Assembly (NCBI RefSeq): GCF_002104995.1
Contig: NW_024468283.1
Location: 1-64,000, forward strand
DNA: 64,000 bases
Direction of reading: 5' to 3'
Source: Linderina pennispora
Taxonomy: Eukaryota > Kickxellomycota > Kickxellomycetes > Kickxellales > Kickxellaceae
Shown one piece after another: positions 31,533-40,996 of the stretch; position 1 is the stretch's first letter; each line of letters starts with the position of its first letter. Both the position numbers and the translations under genes were made by a program. The notes below the pieces were generated by a model. The model ran no database searches and was not told where the DNA came from. It worked only from the letters and a program-made list of their open reading frames with translations.

Positions 31533-32418
31533 TTAAAACTCTTCGACCTCAACAGTCAGTCCACAGATGGTGCATTTCTGCTCGCAGCTGTCATCGCCGA
31601 TAGCCTCAAACGTGTGTTCGTGCGCTTGCTCGATCCTGAGCCGTTCGCGGCGCTTCCGCTCCCACTCCTCGACCCTGGTTCGCTTGCGCAACTCTACTCG
31701 GCACAGCCTTTTAGAATGATGAACTCCGTTACAAATACATGCAACCAATGTTGGCTTCTTGCTTACCAGCTACCGACTTCTTGTATTTCCTTTCTTTTCG
31801 CTCCTGCTTCTCTGTCTCCCTCCGGGCAAACTCGCCGTCAAGCTCCTCCAGGCCGCCCCACTTTTCAATGGCAAATGCCTCCAGATGCTCTCTCAAATAC
31901 AGCAGCATGTTGTTCCACGTGTGCTTGTGCGGATTCGGCTTCTCCCACACGGGCAGCCGCTCTCTGTCCCTGAGCTCTCCGTCTGTCAGTAGGTAATCGT
32001 CCTTGGCCTCGGTCTTTGTCAGCAGCGAGTACTTGTCAGGCACACTCTCTATGCACTTGCGGCACACAGGGACCTTGAACACCTTGAGGTAGGCGACATC
32101 CAGGTCAAGCGACGCGCATTCGCGGCATTTCTGTGTCGACGACGGGTCGTAGGGGATCTCGTCCAGAGTAAGGATTTTGCGTCGCTTCTCGGGCGATTTC
32201 TGGGAGTCTTCTTCGATGAAGCCTGCCTTGGTGTCGCGCATGGTTGTGAGGTTGTACTCGTAGTAGTTTGTCGACATTTTCGATCCGCGCAGCCGTTTCT
32301 TTTGCTCGGGCGGTTTGGCTGTGTCTGTGCGCGCCTTGGTAGCCTTTAGCCGCTCCAGGGCCTTCTTCCGGTTCTCCTCAATCTTCTGCTTCTGGTCGTC
32401 TGTCAATTCGCGCGCCAT
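31533..32418 (-). CDS. RAD14: nucleotide-excision repair protein Rad14 / XPA, two exons
   Basis: DNA damage verification factor of NER, 271 residues. Exons on the minus strand: 32418-31767 and 31696-31533; intron of 70 nt with GTAAGC donor and AG acceptor, total coding length divisible by three. The zinc finger reads QKCRECASL and PVCRKCIES, followed by YSLLTKTEAKDDYLLTDGEL, the XPA core motif, and RLPVWEKPNPHKHTW. The spliced junction KKSVA|VELRKRTR matches the XPA KKVKELRR region. The C-terminus has a cysteine pair, KCTICGLTVEVEEF, as in XPA. The 3' end converges on the importin gene 40 bp away. The start is divergent from an E2 gene. Confidence 0.88.
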
Positions 32419-32640
32419 TTGGTAAATTCAAAAATAAAGAAGAGCGAAAAAGCAATGCTAAAAATGTACAATTATTTTCTGTTTCCGCAGCAGCAACTGT
32501 GGGCTGTCGTAATCTTCGCGGACCTGTAATGGACAGCGCTGCGCCGATCAGGATCAAGGGCGGTGTGGAGTGTCTGTATCTGCGAGATCAAGCATATCCC
32601 CAGCTGGCTGGTGCAAGGTCTCAGATGCCCACATCCACAC

Positions 32641-33225
32641 ATGGAGGGTATGTCGCCAGTGCTTGGCAAACGCAGGCGCGGACCTCTTGGCTCTGCTTCA
32701 CTTGCTGTCATTCTGATGGCTGGCTGTCTGCGTGCAGAGCAGCTGATGAAAGAGCTAGCAGGCCTCACTGCATCGCCGTCTAGTCACGCATCCGTGTACA
32801 ACGCCTCTCAGCCCGATCGCTGGCTGCTGAAACTGCACGCCGCAGGGCACACGCCATACGCAGGTGATGAGTTTACCCTGCTGTTCAAGGTTCCTGACAA
32901 CTACCCAGTTGAGGCTCCTGAAGTTATGCTCTTTGGAAATGTGCCCGTGCATCCGTATGTGTGTACTAATGGGCATATCTGTCTGAGCATTCGGTACCAG
33001 CACTGAGCCCCTGTGCTGACAGTCGAGACGATTTGTCTGTCGATTCTATCGATGCTGTCGAGCTGCAGAAGCAGGTAAGAGGGGTTGCAGCGTGTGCTGC
33101 GCTATATACACCCACACTGTGCTGATAGTGCTCTGGAGCAATGTAGGAACTGCCGAAAAACAACAGCATCTACATCGGGCCCGCGGCAAGCTCGCCCAAA
33201 GACACAAGGTGGGTGTTTGATGGCA
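32641..33225 (+). CDS. UBE2W-like ubiquitin-conjugating enzyme, broken frame
   Basis: E2 of the UBE2W type. Best model: a 7-nt first exon (ATGGAGG, 32641-32647), an intron 32648-32737 with GTATGT donor and GCAG acceptor, exon 2 32738-33074, an intron 33075-33146, exon 3 from 33147. It reads MEEQLMKELAGL, EFTLLFKVPDNYPVEAPEV, then VPVHPYVCTNGHICLSI with the active cysteine (in UBE2W a non-HPN context, as here). After CLSI comes RYQH and an in-frame TGA (33004-33006) where tryptophan is expected; the frame then resumes PVLTVETICLSILSMLSSC. One base is missing before exon 3 (about 33068), which continues ELPKNNSIYI and KDTRWVF. The stop is unclear, and 33225 is only a limit. Error or pseudogene; ubiquitination function only if restored. 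Confidence 0.6.
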
Positions 33226-33700
33226 AGTTGCCAACCGGCGCCACTGGCAATGACTGGAAAGCTGACGGCCTCTTCGAGTTCCCTGTAGACGACTGCGTTT
33301 GGTATCCGAAATGGCCGCCCATGTTGCATGGCAATGCTGATCTGCATGTGGCCGTCTTTGGGCAGGCTAGCATTCTTGCGCAGGACACTTTTGCCACAAA
33401 CAAAACAATGCTCGTCCCAGCTCGGTCGCCTGATTTCGCACAAATGCCAAGGAGCGGGGGAGGGTTGTCAAAAATGATGACAATCCCTCACAGGGTGTCT
33501 GGAAATTGTTCTATTTTTGTGGAGCTAGCTTTTGCGGGCAGCGATGGCGTTGCGCTTTTTCTCTTCTGTCTGCATTCTTAAAACCCGCATATCTCTCCCT
33601 GTCTGTTCGCAGCGCCTTGCCAGTTCTCCTTTCCTGCCCGAGACTTTTTTTGACCCTGTATATATATCCACCAACCACTAATAACACAGCTACCTCCCGG
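33226..33700. other. intergenic with TATA box for the membrane-protein gene
   Basis: No gene is convincing here. The open frame continuing from the E2 region has no recognisable content. A TATATATA run at 33658-33665 lies 40 bp upstream of ATG 33701 and is probably its core promoter, preceded by pyrimidine-rich sequence. Confidence 0.4.
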
Positions 33701-34807
33701 ATGGCGAAGCTTCCAAAGCCAGTGCGCAAAATAATCCCCAACGGCACGGTGCCGCGGGCATACATCGCTGCCGTGATACTGCTGGCCCTGTCATTCATCA
33801 TCGCAGAGTCGTACATTATGTGGCTGTTGCGCGAGGGGTACTGGACAGCCAAAAACAACCAGTGGCAGGTCGAGGGCGTGCAGAACTCTGTGCAGACGTC
33901 GATGACAGCATATCAGGTGTACAACGCCATCTACATATTGTCGCAGGTATACATGGTGATACTCTGTCTGGAGGCCGTGGCGACCGAGAATTTCATCCAG
34001 ATATTTGCGTCGGTCGGGTTCTACTTTGTGTGCCTCGTGTACGCCGTGGCCCGCTACATTGCCTTTTACCTGTACCCGACGCTGACAGCAAATATCTTTT
34101 TGCGGGACGAGAATATGCACCACATGCAGCTCAGCGTTATTGGCACATATGTCGCGGCGATTGTGTTTCTGGCGATCTTGTCATGGAAGCTCAAGACGGA
34201 GGTCGGCTGGAGCGTGTACAAAAAGTTTGGCGCTGACAATCTCCTCCACCGGTCGTACAAATGGTACCAGATCCTGATGCTTTTGCTGAAGCTCGACATA
34301 TTCTTTGTTGTGTCGTACCTGATACAAATGTCAATCCTGGTGCTCAAGGTGGATAACCCGGAGACGTGGATCCAGATGACGGTGTTTATTCCGTTCAGTA
34401 TCGGCACATTGGCCGCCAGCTTCTATTCGCTGCGCATGGAGAACCGGAGCATTATGCGTACAGTCATGATTTGCTACACGCTGTCGGTCGGCTACTTCAT
34501 CTTCAAGATCTATCGCGTGTGCCGGGCCGAAATCCTCAACAAACCTGGCGACCCGTACCAGGACAGCCGGCCCTACTTTATGATAACCATTGTAGCCACT
34601 ATGCTGCTGGTCATTGCGTCGGCGATCGTGTCGCTGTTCTGTATTCGCAACTTTGACAACGGACTGAAGGAGGCCATCGAGTACGAGAAGATGAAGCGCG
34701 ATCACCACCGCGCGTACAACACCAACGTTAACCATAGCGACGAGTCGGTCGGCCTGATGCAGAGCGCTGAACTGCGTGGTGCTCTGGACCGGTTTGCTCT
34801 CGAGTAA
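33701..34807 (+). CDS. multi-pass membrane protein, UPF0658-like
   Basis: 368 residues with about seven hydrophobic helices (near residues 22-44, 77-100, 104-125, 140-162, 187-210, 224-245, 255-275 and 300-322). The cytosolic tail is charged. The pattern, including YKWYQILMLLLKLDIFF and the spacing of helices, resembles the fungal UPF0658 Golgi membrane proteins of S. pombe. The function of that group is unknown. The start MAKLPKPVRKI at 33701 is preferred to the longer open frame from 33506 because a TATA-like run lies between them. Its 3' end is 38 bp from COQ7's. Confidence 0.6.
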   Translation: MAKLPKPVRKIIPNGTVPRAYIAAVILLALSFIIAESYIMWLLREGYWTAKNNQWQVEGVQNSVQTSMTAYQVYNAIYILSQVYMVILCLEAVATENFIQIFASVGFYFVCLVYAVARYIAFYLYPTLTANIFLRDENMHHMQLSVIGTYVAAIVFLAILSWKLKTEVGWSVYKKFGADNLLHRSYKWYQILMLLLKLDIFFVVSYLIQMSILVLKVDNPETWIQMTVFIPFSIGTLAASFYSLRMENRSIMRTVMICYTLSVGYFIFKIYRVCRAEILNKPGDPYQDSRPYFMITIVATMLLVIASAIVSLFCIRNFDNGLKEAIEYEKMKRDHHRAYNTNVNHSDESVGLMQSAELRGALDRFALE

Positions 34808-34845
34808 AAAAAAACTTTAATGTATTGAGTACCTTGCCAGATAAA

Positions 34846-35523
34846 CTATATTCTCTCGCATGCCCAGATGGCCAGACTGCAGCCGCCCTTGACAAACTCA
34901 AACTGCAGCTCATGCAGCGGCGCCAGCTTTGCGCCGTGCTCCAGCGCCGTCTCCAGGTGCTCGAGCTCCTCATCGCGGCACTTTGCGATCGTCCGCTTCA
35001 GCTCGTCCAGCTCCGGATACTTTAGCTGGTGCAGGTCCCGCAGCTGGTCGTTGTAGTGGTTGCCGATTCGCGTCTCCACCGCCTCTGTGCACGTCATCGC
35101 CGACTCGACCCCCAGCATGGCCGTCACCATGCCCAGCATGTAGCCGCCTGCAGCCGCTAGCGGCAGAAGCAGCGTCGGGCGCACGCAAAAGTCGCGCACG
35201 TGCTTGTCCATGATCTCCAGGTGCACAACCTCCTGGTCGCGCATGTGCGTGAGCAGCTTGCGCAGTTGCGGGTCGCGCCCAAGAACCGCCATCTGGCCCT
35301 TGTAGATGGTCACGGCGGCTGTCTCGCCCGCCTGGTTGACGCGCACGAACCGGTCAATCATCGAGTGCTCGTCTGTGCTTAGTATCAGCTCGCCGTTTTT
35401 GACTGGAACGCGATCCTTGTACTTGAACTCTTTCAGGTACGGGTTGCGCGGCGCCAGCGTGCTGCTGAGTCGGTAGCTGCAAGCACGCGGCACTATACGT
35501 GTGGCTGCGGTGCGTGAAAACAT
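34846..35523 (-). CDS. COQ7: Coq7, 5-demethoxyubiquinone hydroxylase
   Basis: Di-iron hydroxylase of mitochondrial ubiquinone synthesis, 225 residues. The start MFSRTAATRIVPRAC at 35523 gives an Arg-rich, acid-free presequence suited to mitochondrial import; the open frame goes to 35556 without ATG. Di-iron ligands are visible in two symmetrical halves: NQAGETAAV and QEVVHLEIMD (ExxH), then CTEAVETRIGNHY and RDEELEHLETALEHG (ExxH). It faces the AVT3-type gene divergently (about 550 bp) and converges with the membrane-protein gene. Confidence 0.95.
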   Translation of the reverse strand: MFSRTAATRIVPRACSYRLSSTLAPRNPYLKEFKYKDRVPVKNGELILSTDEHSMIDRFVRVNQAGETAAVTIYKGQMAVLGRDPQLRKLLTHMRDQEVVHLEIMDKHVRDFCVRPTLLLPLAAAGGYMLGMVTAMLGVESAMTCTEAVETRIGNHYNDQLRDLHQLKYPELDELKRTIAKCRDEELEHLETALEHGAKLAPLHELQFEFVKGGCSLAIWACERI

Positions 35524-36071
35524 TATTGAAATTTGCCAATAAATCGACAGGAACAAAAAAAATCGTTTGCGAAAAAGAGCGGAAAAAGCTGGGTGGTGAC
35601 GGTGGGCGATAAGTGGGCGACAAACGAAATGGCGTCACTATGATTCCATCCGGGAAAGCGCAGTAGAGATCACGTTAGCGCCCGGGAGTTCCTGAGGGAA
35701 GAGCCGGAATGGTGCTGGAGCTGGCAGTCGCTTTCAGGCTCCTGGGCCCGGGTCCGTTGCCAGCGATCTGCACCGGCGACAAGCTGGCTCCAGCAGAACC
35801 CACCATCGTGCCCTGTTTTCGCCTCCACAGTGATATCTTGCAGCCTGCACGAAACTGGCGAGCATGGGAAGATTTGCGCCAACTGGAGCCGTTTGCTTGG
35901 AATATCCGGAGCTTTCGATTGGCCGCCAGCCACGCTGTCCCGGGTTTCTGCTACGGAAAAATATAAAAGGCGGGATGTCTGCACCACCTGGGTGCAGTGA
36001 CTTCATCTGTACCTCACCTTTCTTCTTTTTTCTTCTACCTCTACTTCCTATTTGAGGCGTTTTCATTTTAC
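35524..36071. promoter_or_regulatory. divergent promoter region, COQ7 / AVT3-type gene
   Basis: 548 bp between divergent starts. On the plus strand ATATAAAAGG at 35961-35970 lies about 105 bp upstream of the transporter ATG, followed by a C/T-rich leader. No other feature is seen. Confidence 0.45.
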
Positions 36072-38213
36072 ATGTCGCAGTCAAGCAGCCCGCGGTCCAT
36101 CAGCATTACCAAGGGCAAACAGCGGCTTCCGCCAAACGCACAGTCCCGCCGCATGTCGGCAGCGCTAAACAGCAATAGCGAGAGCCCGCGCGTGCGACCG
36201 ACCTCGCTTGCAATGGCCACCGAGATCCTGGCATCCAGCGCATCCTCCGCCAAGGTGGGTCTGAGCCAGTCACCCGATAGGCGGCGTCGGGCTGACCACC
36301 CGTCGGCAGTGGCCCCCGATGACGAAGCCGACAATGGATCCGTCATGCCCGACATGGTCCTGTCGGAGGAGGAGGCTGCTCGCAGGCTCAAGCGCCATCT
36401 GGTTACCCGCCCGATCAGCGAGCTGCGTGGCAACAACGCAAGCAATGAGGGCTCGGTCGCACGCAGCTACGGCAGCGTCGACACCAATGACGATGGCGGG
36501 TATTCTGGCGACGACAACTACGAAGACGACGATGGTCCTGACGACGAGGACGCAGAGAATGTACCTGTCGATCCGTTCACGCTAAAGTCTGGCGACATAA
36601 CCCACCACATCTACAAGTGGCAGGAGGAGCATGGCCAGACCCCCAGTGTGCGTGGGCTGCAGCACCAGCGTCGGCGCTCGTTCTCGGCAGTGGCATCGGA
36701 TTCAGAGTGGGATATTCCATATACGCGCGACCAGATCAGCGCCCCTGGTGGTTTCCGGCGCCAGTTTGTACAGGAGCGTGCGCTCCGCGAAGGTCGCCAG
36801 CCGGTCAACATGCTGACTACCAATTTCGTCGACTTCATCGGGCTCTATGGCCACTTTGCTGGCGGTGACTATCCGAGTGATGAAGATGACGATGTCGCAG
36901 ACGAGGATGATTCCCTTGAGACTGAGGAGCAGGATGCCGAATCGCGTGCTACTGAGCGGTCCCCACTCAGGGGAAAGAAGGGTGCCAAGGCGTCGTCCCA
37001 CGATCTCAAGGCGACAGCAACACCACAAAAGGCGTTTTTCTTGCTGGTCAAGTCATTCGTGGGCACCGGTGTGCTGGTCCTGCCGCGCGCTTTCTTTAAC
37101 GGCGGGTTGATCTTCTCCACCGTATTGATGTCGGGCATTGCCTGGTATGCTTTGCACTGTATGGTTCTGCTTACCGATGTCTACCTGAAGATAGGCGGCA
37201 GTTACGGCGACTTGGCGCTGAAGCTGTACGGCAAGCCGCTCAAGTACTGCGTTCTGGTATCGATTGTTCTCGCCCAGCTAGGATTCTGCTGCGCATACGT
37301 GATCTTTGTGTCAACCAACATGCGCGATCTGTGGAACTCGATCACCAATTGCCAGTACAACTACTCACCCGAGTTCTGGATCCTGGTCCAGCTCCTGGCG
37401 TACATCCCTCTGGCGTTTGTGCGCAAGATCAAAAAGTTTGCCTCGCTGTCCATGCTCGGAAACCTGTTCATCATGGTTGGTCTTGCCTATCTGTTCTACT
37501 ACGACTTTTGGTCAATCATCACCAAGGGCCCGTCTGAGGTCACCCAGTTCAACCCCAGCCGCTTCCCCCTACTCGTCGGCACCGCTGCATTCTCGTACGA
37601 GGGCATCTCGCTAGTGATCCCTATTGTCGAGAGCATGGAGAAGAAGGAAAAGTTCAACATGGTTCTGACCGCTTCGCTGGTGATCTGCGCCGGTCTGTTT
37701 GTATGCATCGGCGCAATCTCCTACCTGGCATTTGGCGACAAGGTTGAGACTGTGATTCTGCTCAACCTGCCCAACGACTCGGCATGGACTGTTGGTGTGC
37801 AGTTCTTGTACACGCTTGCCATCATCATGTCTGTGCCCCTGCAGCTGTTCCCAGCCATCCGTATCATCGAGTCCGGCATGTTCACGCGCTCGGGCAAGGG
37901 CAACCCAGTTGTCAAGTGGCAGAAGAACCTGTTCCGTACCATGATGGTCGTGTTCATCGCCATGGTGGCCATTTTCGGCGCCGACAAGCTGGACAACTTC
38001 ATCGCCCTGGTCGGCGCTGGTGCATGCCTGCCGCTGTCGTTCCTGTACCCTGCCATGCTGCACTACAAGGCTGTGGCCGAAACTCGCTGGGCCAAGACCA
38101 AGGACATGGTCCTGATCGTTATTGCTCTGGTCTCCCTGGTCTACGTCACCTTCATCAGCATCCAGACATGGGGGTCAGGTGCGCCGCCCCTGGACCGCTG
38201 CGCGATCCCGTAG
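36072..38213 (+). CDS. AVT3: vacuolar amino-acid transporter, Avt3/Avt4-type (AAAP family)
   Basis: Amino acid/auxin permease family, 713 residues. A long hydrophilic N-terminus (about 320 residues) is Ser-rich then acidic (DDNYEDDDGPDDEDAEN and DEDDDVADEDDSLETEEQ). The permease core opens KAFFLLVKSFVGTGVLVLPRAF, a family signature of the first helix, and continues with about ten more helices to a short tail ending DRCAIP. The long N-terminal extension and core fit Avt3/Avt4, which export neutral amino acids from the vacuole. The start MSQSSSPRS is the first ATG after the TATA box at 35961. The 3' end is 51 bp from PET191. Confidence 0.85.
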   Translation: MSQSSSPRSISITKGKQRLPPNAQSRRMSAALNSNSESPRVRPTSLAMATEILASSASSAKVGLSQSPDRRRRADHPSAVAPDDEADNGSVMPDMVLSEEEAARRLKRHLVTRPISELRGNNASNEGSVARSYGSVDTNDDGGYSGDDNYEDDDGPDDEDAENVPVDPFTLKSGDITHHIYKWQEEHGQTPSVRGLQHQRRRSFSAVASDSEWDIPYTRDQISAPGGFRRQFVQERALREGRQPVNMLTTNFVDFIGLYGHFAGGDYPSDEDDDVADEDDSLETEEQDAESRATERSPLRGKKGAKASSHDLKATATPQKAFFLLVKSFVGTGVLVLPRAFFNGGLIFSTVLMSGIAWYALHCMVLLTDVYLKIGGSYGDLALKLYGKPLKYCVLVSIVLAQLGFCCAYVIFVSTNMRDLWNSITNCQYNYSPEFWILVQLLAYIPLAFVRKIKKFASLSMLGNLFIMVGLAYLFYYDFWSIITKGPSEVTQFNPSRFPLLVGTAAFSYEGISLVIPIVESMEKKEKFNMVLTASLVICAGLFVCIGAISYLAFGDKVETVILLNLPNDSAWTVGVQFLYTLAIIMSVPLQLFPAIRIIESGMFTRSGKGNPVVKWQKNLFRTMMVVFIAMVAIFGADKLDNFIALVGAGACLPLSFLYPAMLHYKAVAETRWAKTKDMVLIVIALVSLVYVTFISIQTWGSGAPPLDRCAIP

Positions 38214-38264
38214 CAGATAAGAAATTTAATGGAAAAGTCGCCTCTATAAACCGATGCTCTCTTG

Positions 38265-38534
38265 TCACTCTTCGCTCCATTTGCTACTGTCGTCGACATG
38301 CTCGTTCCGGTGCAGGCCCGAGTTTGGCACACCACGCATCCGCTTGCGCATGTCCAGCAGGCCGCGCTTGCACTCGAACAGGCTTTGCCGCAGCATATGG
38401 CAGCGCTCTGGGATCAGCGTCGCAAGGTCCTTGTTCTTGACGCACTCCTCAACCGAGTGCCGCTTGATGAACACGCACTCGGACCGCAGAAGGCACTCGA
38501 TGTACTCGTCACGGATTCCGTCGCAGGATGGCAT
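38265..38534 (-). CDS. PET191: Pet191, cytochrome c oxidase assembly factor
   Basis: Small intermembrane-space protein, 89 residues, needed for complex IV assembly. The N-terminus MPSCDGIRDEYIECLLRSEC has a C-x9-C pair, and the second half has RCHMLRQSLFEC (C-x9-C), with CVKNKD between: the twin-CX9C layout of Pet191/COA5. The start is MPSCDG at 38534; the open frame reaches 38582 without a better start. It is convergent with the transporter gene. Confidence 0.9.
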   Translation of the reverse strand: MPSCDGIRDEYIECLLRSECVFIKRHSVEECVKNKDLATLIPERCHMLRQSLFECKRGLLDMRKRMRGVPNSGLHRNEHVDDSSKWSEE

Positions 38535-39299
38535 AATGAAAATAAAAAGTTTATATCTAAAGAGGTGAAGTTGCTGGATCACATTACTGTAAACAGGGCG
38601 ACCGCAGGTTGCACTGGGATCGACTTTTTGGAGGCACGCAAAGGATTTTGGGCGAGTTGATAATTTTTATCTTGATCACCAGAAACCTGGCGATGACGTA
38701 TCGACCTGGCCTGCGTTCCCGGTAAGGGCGTCCTTGAACTAGACGTAACAGGAATGCGTGTCAGAGTTAGCTGAAGCCATGCAGGTGCGCAACGGGCTGG
38801 CCATATATGGCGAAACGTTACTGAAGAGCATTGACTATGATAAGAAATAAACCATTCCAGAAAAAGCTTGCTTGCTGCCCGCGCTCAAACGAGCAGCAAG
38901 CTCGGCGAGGTGCTTGAATTCCGTGAGTTCCGAGCGGGATATAGCCTAGTAATCGCTGACAAATGAATGAAAAATGCGGACAGTAGGACACTGCAACGTT
39001 GAAATGATCATTAATTTTGCTGCCTGAGCATGTCCGTCATCCTGCTCTAGCCGAATGGAGATGCGCTGTACTGTTTGAGAGAGGGGAGGACAGGGTTCAG
39101 CTATCATACCAATGCTGACTACAACCCGCAAAACCTACCCAATTGTATCGACAACATCCTCATAGTTCAGGCGTGCCTGTGCCAAAAGTTCGACCGCATC
39201 TGGTAAGTCTGTCTCCTCCAGGGCTACACCTCTGTGGCAAGCCAGTGAGAGTTCTCTAATGAATGGCAGAAAGGCAATCAAGTGAAGAATCTGCTCATA
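38535..39299. other. gene-poor sequence, start of accessory segment
   Basis: No supported gene. Sequence becomes AT-richer, with short open frames lacking domains. From here to about 45.6 kb no housekeeping gene is seen. Confidence 0.4.
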
Positions 39300-39742
39300 T
39301 ATTCATCTCATCCCAGGGATGCTCAGGCCATGGATGATTGAAGCAAGGCTGTTGACGTACTGCTGAAGAATAGCATAGTCAAAATCGAACACATCGCTGA
39401 GCTCGATCATCGGTGTCTGGCGAAAAGTACAGAGTACCTGTGAAGCACGGTCTTCAGTAAAAATATGGGCCGCCGATGATGGCTGTGTGGGTTCAGGTAA
39501 TTCAATGTCTTAAACCGTCCCTCATCCAACAAATCGAACCCACTGAACATGCCAAGGGCTCTGTTGCACACAAGCATGCCCAGAAATGGCGGTGAATCTT
39601 CATCTACATAGCATGTTGCTATCTCAGAATGGATAAGCACCATGAAAGAAACCAAAATATTTGAGCGCAGGGAACTGTACTCCGTCTGGCTCCCCACTTT
39701 AGAGGAACAGAGTATGACACCAGACCTCACTTCAACTGACAA
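39300..39742 (-). pseudogene. eroded coding remnant, family not recognised
   Basis: On the minus strand, protein-like sequence spans about 140 residues in two pieces: 39742-39407 (for example LVSFMVLIHSEIATCYVDEDSPPF, shortened here, and LNYLNPHSH) and, after the stop, PMIELSDVFDFDYAILQQYV down to about 39310, ending at a stop. The composition looks like a once-coding region of an AT-rich gene family, but I cannot name it. It abuts Fanzor copy 2. Confidence 0.3.
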
Positions 39743-39828
39743 AATGTATGGAGTCCGGGATATGTAGCAGTTGAATCATCGCTGAGGATCACCACATGTC
39801 TAAATTTGCTGGACGAATTCAGCCCTAG

Positions 39829-40741
39829 GTGCAGTCATTTGTGGAAACTGAGTTTCCGCGAATGGGACTGAAAGCCCCAGAAGATGCTGTCCACATAGCA
39901 GAGGCAGATATTTCCAAGCACTGCTGCCAGACCCTTAGCCCAGCAAAATTCCGTGCCTACGTTACTGCCCGTGCATCTGTGCGGTGTGTCCTACCACCGT
40001 TTTATGCCAACATGATGACAACACGAAGGTTACCAGAGCAGCAGCCCACTAAGTCAAACAAGCAGCACCAGAGGCGCTGGAAGGCCCATCCAGGTGTTAG
40101 TACCAGTCCCAAGGTGTACCCGCTTCACCGCAAGCTGCGCCTTGATTCATTCATGAACCAGGCCCGTGCAGACCACAGGCTTGCCGCGAAACTCCGGAGC
40201 AAGTTCGGTCCAGATCCAGTGCTGATCATGGGCAGTTGGAGTGCGCCGATGGCCCGGCACCATGCGCCGATTCGTGGCAAGGGGTGGCGCGACAAGTTCA
40301 AGCACCATGGCTTTGAAGTCTATCTGATCGACGAATTCCGGACATCGTCGATGTGCCCGTTCTGCTGCGAAAAGTCGCTGCAGACATTCCGTCATGTTCC
40401 CAACCCGCGGCCCTACCAGAGATCGAAGAACCCAACTGTGAAGTGCCATGGCCTTCTCCGCTGTACAAGCGAGTCATGTAAGCGGGCCATGGCACAATAC
40501 AGGCGAGCCTATTCGTCTCGGCTCTTGAACCGCGATCTCGCAGCAGTTCTAAACTTCAGGCTCATTTTCCAGTCACTCTGTGATTCAGGCGGTATTCCTG
40601 AACGGTTCCGTCGTTCTACGGCCATTGCTGCCGATGCTTCTGGCACCCACTCCGGCAACAAAGAGGCCGCGCAAGAGGCGTGCAGCAGCAGGCGATTCTG
40701 CTGCTAGCAGCAGCGAGCCAGCGCTGAAGCGCCTACGCTGA
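39829..40741 (+). pseudogene. Fanzor-like (TnpB-related) nuclease, copy 2, 5'-truncated and frameshifted near the C-terminus
   Basis: Open frame of 292 residues from a GTG codon to 40707. Shared with copy 1 from APEDAV onward: FYAN, HRKLRLDSF, PVLIMGSWS, IRGKGW, LIDEFRTSSMCPFC. Unlike copy 1 it keeps the zinc ribbon (CPFC, then CHGLLRC and CTSESC) and a RuvC-III-like LLNRDLAAVLNF with the catalytic-type Asp. No RuvC-I DPG motif is seen upstream, so the N-terminal half is missing. Near 40655 the frame slips; the other frame reads TKRPRKRRAAAGD and ALKRLR before a stop at 40741, a nuclear-localisation-like tail. Fanzors are RNA-guided endonucleases; this copy is probably inactive as assembled. 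Confidence 0.65.
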
Positions 40742-40892
40742 GCAGACCACCAAGGTGGAGATGTCCATGATCGACATTGCACCAACAACCATCTGACACG
40801 TTCAAATGACCGGTTCGCCGTGATGCTCTTATCGACGTGTCAACCCATGCTGACTAGCAGCCGAGCTCGCATCGCGAGCAGAGCAATTCTAG
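39880..40892 (+). mobile_element. Fanzor-bearing element, copy 2, Helitron-like 3' terminus
   Basis: Element homologous to copy 1, ending with hairpin GCTCGCATCGCGAGC (40865-40879), nine bases, and CTAG at 40889-40892 followed by T. Two copies agreeing up to this point define the 3' boundary. The 5' boundary is uncertain; similarity to copy 1 begins near 39880 (ccagaagatgctgtcc), and no target duplication or 5' TC end could be identified. Confidence 0.6.
40832..40892 (+). ncRNA. candidate guide-RNA scaffold / terminal structured tail of the Fanzor element
   Basis: 56 bases ending in the hairpin are identical between the two copies. Besides the terminal hairpin there is GCTGACTAGCAGC (stem GCTG/CAGC, loop ACTAG) just upstream. 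In TnpB systems the guide RNA is read from this side of the element, with its 3' guide running into flanking DNA. That it does so here is inference. Confidence 0.3.
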
Positions 40893-40996
40893 TAAAGACA
40901 GAACATGTACAACCTAACCCAAACATGGATGAGTGCATTTGTATCAATCGTGTGCAAGGTAATTTACATTTGCGCTTTCAGCTCTCTGAGTAAGAC

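Noticed and set aside
30182-31552. Minus-strand open frame of 456 codons
   Set aside because: Antisense shadow of the importin gene, same His/Arg/Leu composition, no domain.
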